The position numbers and the translations under genes were made by a program. From Actinocatenispora rupis (lineage in GTDB: Bacteria; Actinomycetota; Actinomycetes; Mycobacteriales; Micromonosporaceae), in the NCBI RefSeq assembly GCF_016861975.1, contig NZ_BOMB01000038.1, positions 62,001 to 126,000 on the forward strand: 64,000 nucleotides of DNA, in the 5' to 3' direction. The notes beneath the pieces are model-generated. The model saw only the letters and a program-made list of their open reading frames with translations, was not told the DNA's origin and did not search any database. This document shows positions 59,493 through 64,000 of the stretch, in pieces. Each line of letters starts with the position of its first letter. Positions within the stretch are counted from its first letter, which is position 1.

Positions 59493-60034
59493 GACTCCTC
59501 CACCCCAGACGGACGTCGTGGCTCTCGTGTGTCGGGCGCGGCGGCCGCGGACCTGCGCGGTCGCGGCGCCGTCGTCTTGCGGACCGCCGTGCGCGCCGCC
59601 TTCTTGGCGACCTTGCGTACGGTGCGCGTCACCGGCTCCGACCGGACCGTGTCGTCCACCGGCGCGCTGGGCTCCGGCTCGGTCTCGGCGGGCGGGTCGG
59701 TACGCGCGTTCTCCCGGCGGAACGCCTCGTAGATCTCGGACAGGGTCTGCTTCTGCCGCGAGGTCAGGTCCTCGTCGGCGGCGATCGCGGCCAGGACACC
59801 CTGCCCCTCGCGGGTGTCCAGCAGGCCGGCCCGCAGGTACATGATCGGGGTCGAGACGCGCAGCGCGTTCGCGATCTGCTGCAGCACCTCGGCGCTCGGC
59901 TTGCGGAGGCCGCGCTCGATCTGGCTGAGATACGGGTTGCTGACCCCGGCCTGCTCGGCGAGCTGGCGCAGCGAGATCTGCGCGTGCCGGCGCTGCTCGC
60001 GGATGAACTCGCCGAGGTCCCGTAGCGCAGCCAT
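59489..60034 (-). CDS. XRE-family DNA-binding protein with basic tail
   Basis: The 181-residue protein begins with an XRE helix-turn-helix (residues ~5-65: FIREQRRHAQISLRQLAEQA, GVSNPYLSQIERGLRKPSAE). A central region follows (TSRQKQTLSEIYEAFRRENA). The last ~45 residues are Lys/Arg/Ala-rich (RTVRKVAKKAARTAVRKT), like a histone-type DNA-binding tail. The ATG at 60034 gives the usual start of this family; an earlier ATG at 60154 is unlikely. It probably regulates the coupled HBHA-like gene. Confidence 0.85.
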   Translation of the reverse strand: MAALRDLGEFIREQRRHAQISLRQLAEQAGVSNPYLSQIERGLRKPSAEVLQQIANALRVSTPIMYLRAGLLDTREGQGVLAAIAADEDLTSRQKQTLSEIYEAFRRENARTDPPAETEPEPSAPVDDTVRSEPVTRTVRKVAKKAARTAVRKTTAPRPRRSAAAAPDTREPRRPSGVEES

Positions 60035-60278
60035 GTCCGGAACGGTAGCCCGCGCTGCTAACTCTTGCAAGCACTCAGCTAGCAGTCGCGGCCCACCCGG
60101 CCCGCCGAAACCGCTTCCCAACTGCGCATACGCCGCCGCTGTGACCTTCTCCATTCGCTAGCGGCAGAGCCGGGCGAACCGCTAACGTCGCAGATACCCC
60201 GAGGAGACCGGCCGGGCGACCCGCGCGGGCAGGTACGCCGCCGCACCCGCGTCGCGGGCCGTCCGGCCGTCCCCGGGG

Positions 60279-61109
60279 TCAGCGGATGCCGAGCAGGGTG
60301 CGGGCCTCGGCGACCGGCATCGGCGGTCGCTGCGCCAGCCGGGCCAGCCCCGCGGCGCGCGCGACGAGCTGCATGTTGCTCTCCACCGGCTGCCCCTTCG
60401 CGTACGTCAGGGTGTCCTCCATGCCGACCCGCAGGTGCCCGTCCGCGGCCAGCGACGCCAGCAGTACCGGCAGCGTCGTACGGCCGATGCCGGTCGCGGC
60501 GAACGTGGTGTCCGGCGGCAGCAGGTTGCGTACCTCGTGCGCAGCGGCGACCAGGGTCTGCGCCGTCCCCGCCATGCCACCCGGTACGCCCATCACGAAG
60601 TCCACGTGCACGTGCCCGCCGTACGGCAGGCCGTGCTTGTGCAGCAGCCGGGACAGCGACGCGACGTGCCCGATGTCGAAGATCTCGTACTCCGGCACGA
60701 TCCTGGCGTCGCGCAGCCGGGTGTGCAGCTCGACGATGAACTCCCACCGGTTCATGAACACGTCGTCGCCGAAGTTGACCGTACCCATCGTGCAGGAGGC
60801 CATGTCCGGCTCCGCCTCCAGTACGCGGAGGCGGTCGGACTCGGGGTCGGTGACCGCGCCGCCGCTGGACAGCTGCACGATCAGGTTCGTCTCGGCGCGC
60901 AGCGCGGCCACGGTGTCCTTGAGCCGCCCCAGATCCAGCGTCGGTTCCGCGTCGGCGCCCCGGATGTGCACGTGCACCACGCTGGCGCCGAGCGCCTCGC
61001 ACTCCTTCGCCGTACCGACCAGCTCGGCCAACGTCACCGGCAGCGCCGGTACGTCGGACTTCTTCGACTCGGCCCCCGTCGGCGCCACCATGATCAGCGT
61101 CCCACCCAT
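60279..61109 (-). CDS. Beta-keto acid cleavage enzyme (BKACE, DUF849 family)
   Basis: The ~276-residue TIM-barrel enzyme condenses a beta-keto acid with acetyl-CoA in the KCE/BKACE family. The zinc-site HVHIRG is at the end of an early strand, followed by MGTVNFGDDVFMNRWEF, EYEIFDIGH and HVHVDFVMGVPGGM. Substrate specificity in this family varies and cannot be read here. The ATG at 61109 is taken; a GTG at 61115 is in frame. It ends the Fur-YgfZ-BKACE run (gaps: overlap, then 43 bases). Confidence 0.87.
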   Translation of the reverse strand: MGGTLIMVAPTGAESKKSDVPALPVTLAELVGTAKECEALGASVVHVHIRGADAEPTLDLGRLKDTVAALRAETNLIVQLSSGGAVTDPESDRLRVLEAEPDMASCTMGTVNFGDDVFMNRWEFIVELHTRLRDARIVPEYEIFDIGHVASLSRLLHKHGLPYGGHVHVDFVMGVPGGMAGTAQTLVAAAHEVRNLLPPDTTFAATGIGRTTLPVLLASLAADGHLRVGMEDTLTYAKGQPVESNMQLVARAAGLARLAQRPPMPVAEARTLLGIR

Positions 61110-61152
61110 TGGCACAGGATAAGGGGCCGCGGGCGCCGGCCGGGCCGGGCGG

Positions 61153-62265
61153 TCAGTCGGGATCGATGGCGGCGTTGACGTCCGCGACGCGCAGGGTGGC
61201 GTCGTCCGGAACGTTGCGCTTCAGCAGCGCGAGCGTGACCATGCCCAGCTCGTGGTGCCGGACCGCGGTACCGGTGACGCCGACCTGCCGGTCGTCCCGC
61301 AGCACCGGAGTACCCGGGGGCGGCAGCTCCTCGGACGTGCCGTCCAGGTGGAGCAGCACCGTACGCCGGGGCGGGCGGCCCAGGTTGTGCACCCGCGCGA
61401 CGGTCTCCTGCCCGCGGTAGCAGCCCTTGTCCAGGTGTACGGCCGGGGCGAGGAAGCCGACCTCGGCCGGGATGGTCCGGTGGTCGGTGTCCAGGCCGAG
61501 CCGCGGACGGCGGGCCGCGACCCGCAACGCCTCGTACGCCCAGGCGCCGGAGAGCGGCACGCCCAGCGCGTCGGCCAGGCCCGGCAGCGCCGACCGCGGC
61601 ACGACCAGGTCGATCACCGCCGCGTCGTCGAACCCCGGCATCCGCCGCGCGAACCCGCCGTCCGGCAACCCCACCACCGGGTACGTCGAGGTGGGGCGCG
61701 GCGGCACGGCACCGGCGGCGAACTGTGCCGGCGGCACCGGCGACACGCTCGCGTCGTCGGGCAGCTCGACACCCAGCTTCGCCAGTACGGCGGGGGCGTC
61801 CGGGCCGACCAGCGTGGCCACCGCGTACTCCCCGGTGACGTCGGTCGGCTCGACCCGCAGCATGAACCGCATCGACTCCAGGAACGCCAGCAGCGGCCCG
61901 GCCGCACCCGGCTCGGTGTCCAGCCACACCACCCCGTCGTACTCGGTCGCCACGGCGTGGTGCTCGACGTGCCCGTGCGGCGACAGCAGCAGCAGCTCGG
62001 TGCCGGTGGCGTCGGCCAGCCGCTCCAGATGCTGCGTACCGAGGGTGTGCAGCCAGCTCAGCCGATCCGCACCGGGCACCCGCAGTACGCCGCGGTTGCT
62101 CCGGTCGACCAGGCCGGCGGCGGTGGCGAGGGTGCGCTGCTCGCGCATCGGGTCGCCGTAGTGCAGCGCCACCCCGGCGTCCGGCCCGGCCGGATCGGCG
62201 GCGACCGCCCCCGGTACGGCCAGCAGCGGGGACCGCACCGGCGTGTCCTGCTCCCCCACGGTCAC
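61153..62265 (-). CDS. ygfZ: Folate-binding protein YgfZ (iron-sulfur/tRNA-modification type)
   Basis: The ~370-residue aminomethyltransferase-like fold has the YgfZ signature HLDKGCYRGQETVARVHNLG (KGCYxGQE). YgfZ is needed for assembly or repair of some Fe-S enzymes with folate. The GTG at 62265 follows GGAGGAGGAG and overlaps the Fur-type gene by four bases (GTGA). The linkage to a Fur regulator fits an iron role. Confidence 0.9.
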   Translation of the reverse strand: MTVGEQDTPVRSPLLAVPGAVAADPAGPDAGVALHYGDPMREQRTLATAAGLVDRSNRGVLRVPGADRLSWLHTLGTQHLERLADATGTELLLLSPHGHVEHHAVATEYDGVVWLDTEPGAAGPLLAFLESMRFMLRVEPTDVTGEYAVATLVGPDAPAVLAKLGVELPDDASVSPVPPAQFAAGAVPPRPTSTYPVVGLPDGGFARRMPGFDDAAVIDLVVPRSALPGLADALGVPLSGAWAYEALRVAARRPRLGLDTDHRTIPAEVGFLAPAVHLDKGCYRGQETVARVHNLGRPPRRTVLLHLDGTSEELPPPGTPVLRDDRQVGVTGTAVRHHELGMVTLALLKRNVPDDATLRVADVNAAIDPD

Positions 62266-62711
62266 GACTCCTCCTCCGCGGCACACGCCGCACACGTACC
62301 GAACAGGGCCATGTGGCCGATGTCGAGCGAGAAGCCGCGGTCGGTGCGCAACTGCTCGGCGAGCGGGTGCATCAGCGACAGCGGCGCCTCCTCGATCGCG
62401 CCGCACCGGTGGCACACGAGATGCAGGTGCGACCGTTCACCGGGCACGTGGTACGTCGGGGCGCCGTGCGACAGGTGCGTGTGGGTGACCAGCCCGAGCC
62501 CCTCCAGGAGTTCGAGGGTGCGGTAGATGGTGGTGATGTTGACGCCGGCGGCCGTCCGGCACACCGCCTGGTGGACCTGCTCGGGGGTGGCGTGGCCGAG
62601 CCGCTGCACGGCCTCCAGGACGAGCTGGCGCTGGGCGGTGAGGCGGAGGCCGCGGGCGCGCAGCACGTCGGCGAGCGACGGCGCGGTCTCGGCGGGCATG
62701 CCATCGATCAT
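62262..62711 (-). CDS. Fur-family metal regulator
   Basis: The ~149-residue protein has the Fur DNA-binding fold (LRARGLRLTAQRQLVLEAVQ, GVNITTIYRTLELLEGLGLV) and a metal-binding dimer domain with HLHLVCHRCG and C-terminal CAAC, the structural zinc Cys pairs. Whether it senses iron, zinc or peroxide cannot be decided. It starts at ATG 62711 (62699 is also possible). It is divergent from the ADC-lyase gene; no classical Fur box is seen in the 175 bases between. Confidence 0.9.
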   Translation of the reverse strand: MIDGMPAETAPSLADVLRARGLRLTAQRQLVLEAVQRLGHATPEQVHQAVCRTAAGVNITTIYRTLELLEGLGLVTHTHLSHGAPTYHVPGERSHLHLVCHRCGAIEEAPLSLMHPLAEQLRTDRGFSLDIGHMALFGTCAACAAEEES

Positions 62712-62872
62712 AGGCACGCGTACGCCCGGACCGCCCACGGCGCGTTCCGGACGTCAGGCGGAGAATCGGGTTTGCGAGCAATGACCGCGGGGGATACGGA
62801 GGGTTAGGTTCTCGGGGTGTCCCTGCCGGTCAGTCTCCGGGTACCGTCGCGCAGAGTGCATTTGACACCGGA

Positions 62873-62878
62873 TAGGGT
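62873..62878 (+). promoter_or_regulatory. Possible -10 element giving a leaderless transcript
   Basis: TAGGGT (TAnnnT form) stands eight bases before the GTG at 62887, so transcription could start at or near the start codon. No Shine-Dalgarno sequence is present. TTGACA at 62862 is too close to be its -35. Confidence 0.35.
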
Positions 62879-62886
62879 CGGTAACC

Positions 62887-63726
62887 GTGGAACGAGTCGT
62901 CGCGGTCCTGGGTCGCGGAGTCATCCCTGCCGCAACACCTCTGCTCCGAGCAGACGACCTCGGTGTGCAGCGGGGTGACGGGGTGTTCGAGACCACGCAC
63001 GTGCGGGGCGGGCAGCCGTGGCTGCTCGACGAACACCTGGACCGGATGGCGCGGTCCGCCGAGCGCCTCGACCTCGACGTACCGGCGCGGCCGGCGCTGG
63101 TCGAGCTGGCCGGGCAGGCGTGCGCGGCGTGGCCGGCCGACACCGAGGGTGCGCTGAAGATCGTCGTCACCCGCGGCCCGGAGGACACCGGCGAGACCAC
63201 CTGCTTCGCCACGATCACCGCGGTCCCGGACAGTACGCGGAAGGCCCGGCGGGACGGCGTCAAGCTCGGCACCCTCAGCCTCGGCGTGGCCGCCGGTACG
63301 AGGTCCGCGGCGCCGTGGCTGCTCGGCGGCGCCAAGACCCTGTCGTACGCGATGAACATGGCGTGCCAGCGCTGGGCGGCCGCGGCCGGGCTGGACGACG
63401 TGCTGTGGGTGTCCAGCGACGGCTACCTGCTGGAGGCGCCGACCGCCACGCTGGTGTGGCTGGAGCACGGCACGCTCTACACGGTGCCCGACTCGACCGG
63501 CATCCTCTCCGGTACGACGGTGCGCTACCTGCTCGACCACGTCGGTACGCTCGGCTGGCACACCGCCAAGCGCATGGTCCGCCCCACCGAACTCGAAGGC
63601 GCCAGCGGCGTGTGGCTCACGTCCAGCGTGCGCGGCATCATCGCGGTCCGCGAACTCGACGGCGTCAAGCTGGCCGACCCGCCGCAGACCGACACACTCC
63701 GCGAACTCCTCGGCTACCCCGCCTGA
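62887..63726 (+). CDS. Class IV aminotransferase-fold enzyme (aminodeoxychorismate lyase-like)
   Basis: The 279-residue PLP enzyme has RGDGVFETTHVRGGQPWLLDEHLDR at the N-terminus, the PLP lysine in GGAKTLSYAMNM (Lys150) and LLEAPTATLVW (Glu183). These match aminodeoxychorismate lyase (PabC, folate synthesis) or short branched-chain aminotransferase relatives. Placement near YgfZ, a folate protein, favours PabC, but this is inference. It starts at GTG without a clear ribosome site. It is divergent from the Fur-type gene. Confidence 0.85.
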   Translation: MERVVAVLGRGVIPAATPLLRADDLGVQRGDGVFETTHVRGGQPWLLDEHLDRMARSAERLDLDVPARPALVELAGQACAAWPADTEGALKIVVTRGPEDTGETTCFATITAVPDSTRKARRDGVKLGTLSLGVAAGTRSAAPWLLGGAKTLSYAMNMACQRWAAAAGLDDVLWVSSDGYLLEAPTATLVWLEHGTLYTVPDSTGILSGTTVRYLLDHVGTLGWHTAKRMVRPTELEGASGVWLTSSVRGIIAVRELDGVKLADPPQTDTLRELLGYPA

Positions 63727-63774
63727 CCCGCCCTCGCTCGGGCCCGCCGAGCCCGGGTTTCGCCCGGTTGACGC

Positions 63775-63885
63775 TGATCCGGGAGCCGGACCCGAGCCGT
63801 GCCGGGCTTCCTGGAACTTGCCCCACGGTGATCCGGCAAGCCGGAGCCGATCCGCACCTGGGCTTTCCTCGAACTTGTCCCACGG
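63775..63885. repeat. Imperfect tandem duplication of a ~55-base unit
   Basis: Units 63775-63828 and 63829-63885 both begin TGATCCGG and end in a sequence like GAACTTG(C/T)CCCACGG. The region after the ADC-lyase gene (63727-63932) holds no gene; the left end (63731-63757) has a GC hairpin, CTCGCTCGGG and CCCGGG repeats, as a terminator might. Confidence 0.6.
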
Positions 63886-63932
63886 TGCCCCCGGGGGGCC
63901 GGAAGCGAGGCCGCCGCAGCGACCTCGACCAC

Positions 63933-64000
63933 CTACCCGGCGGTGCGTTCGAGGCGGGCCGACAGGTGCGGGCTCGCCGGCTGCCCCATGGCGGTCATGT
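63933..64000 (-). CDS. Possible C-terminal end of a gene entering from the right (partial)
   Basis: On the minus strand the frame running in from beyond 64000 is open and reads MTAMGQPASPHLSARLERTAG up to a TAG at 63935-63933. It is only about 22 codons, with a composition typical of a coding end. No family can be named, and it could be chance. Confidence 0.3.
   Translation of the reverse strand, partial: MTAMGQPASPHLSARLERTAG

Noticed and set aside
62862-62867. TTGACA as a -35 box for the ADC-lyase gene
   Set aside because: The -10 would fall on the start codon; the TAGGGT at 62873 fits better without it.
1-64000. CRISPR array, prophage, insertion sequence or biosynthetic cluster
   Set aside because: No spaced direct repeats, no integrase, transposase, phage or large synthase genes were seen; the repeats found are short palindromes or leaders.

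Overview
The window is a 64 kb piece of a chromosome from a high-GC actinobacterium. The evidence is the very high G+C content, frequent GTG starts, and the gene set: a BldC regulator, DinB/mycothiol-type isomerase relatives, ergothioneine genes egtBCD, an MsiK-type sugar ATPase, the late futalosine-route menaquinone genes (UbiD/UbiA/UbiX types), DUF2516 and EI24 proteins. Gene content and the strong taste for GTAC-containing codon pairs suggest Micromonosporaceae or a close relative; this is inference. I see no prophage, insertion sequence, CRISPR array, rRNA operon or large biosynthetic cluster. One tRNA (Thr-UGU) is present.

Layout. 1-9.7 kb: end of a ROK protein coupled to a sulfatase, a Sua5/YrdC-like protein with an altered motif, a P/Q/Y-rich membrane protein, an FUSC-type membrane protein, a K+/H+ antiporter, an ACT protein and an S53 peptidase. 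9.8-16.6 kb: two drug-efflux loci (TetR + DHA2 exporter; MarR + DHA2 exporter carrying three carboxypeptidase-regulatory-like repeats) that share an unusual operator-like palindrome, then an aldo/keto reductase. 16.7-23 kb: a POT peptide transporter and a sugar ABC importer (binding protein plus two permeases, no ATPase), with a PQQ-propeller lipoprotein. 23-28.8 kb: a fused double ABC exporter and a DHA2 exporter. 29-35.3 kb: egtBCD, a coiled-coil protein, an FAD oxidoreductase, a VOC protein. 35.5-40 kb: tRNA-Thr, the MsiK-like ATPase that could power the sugar importer, and an Hsp70 ATPase domain fused across the membrane to a beta-propeller. 40-45.5 kb: RlmB, CysS, an IclR regulator behind three DnaA-box-like sites, FumC, an Lrp regulator. 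45.8-49.7 kb: BldC and the UbiX/UbiA/UbiD menaquinone genes. 49.9-54.9 kb: a TMEM175-like channel, a secreted protein, MurB, two tandem DinB-fold paralogues, a macro-domain protein. 54.9-60 kb: a tightly packed membrane/EEP phosphatase/EI24/hydrolase/DUF2516 operon and an XRE-HBHA pair. 60.2-63.7 kb: BKACE enzyme, YgfZ, Fur-type regulator, and a class IV aminotransferase/ADC lyase.

The most unusual signals are not in the protein annotation. They are: (i) AT-rich palindromes built from the octamer GTTGAACA, one between convergent genes at 8.0 kb and a relative embedded in frame in a coding sequence at 55.9 kb; (ii) a dispersed GAGCGAGCG/AGCGAAGCG repeat family that forms tiny leader ORFs ending on the start codon of the next gene; (iii) three TGTGGACAA (DnaA-box-like) sites packed in 65 bp at the iclR promoter; (iv) a 13-base palindrome GTCCACWGTGGAC reused inside unrelated genes with a rare ACA codon; (v) the operator shared by two efflux loci. 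Starts were chosen by Shine-Dalgarno position, overlap with the neighbour and family length. All family names come from reading the protein sequences, without database searches.
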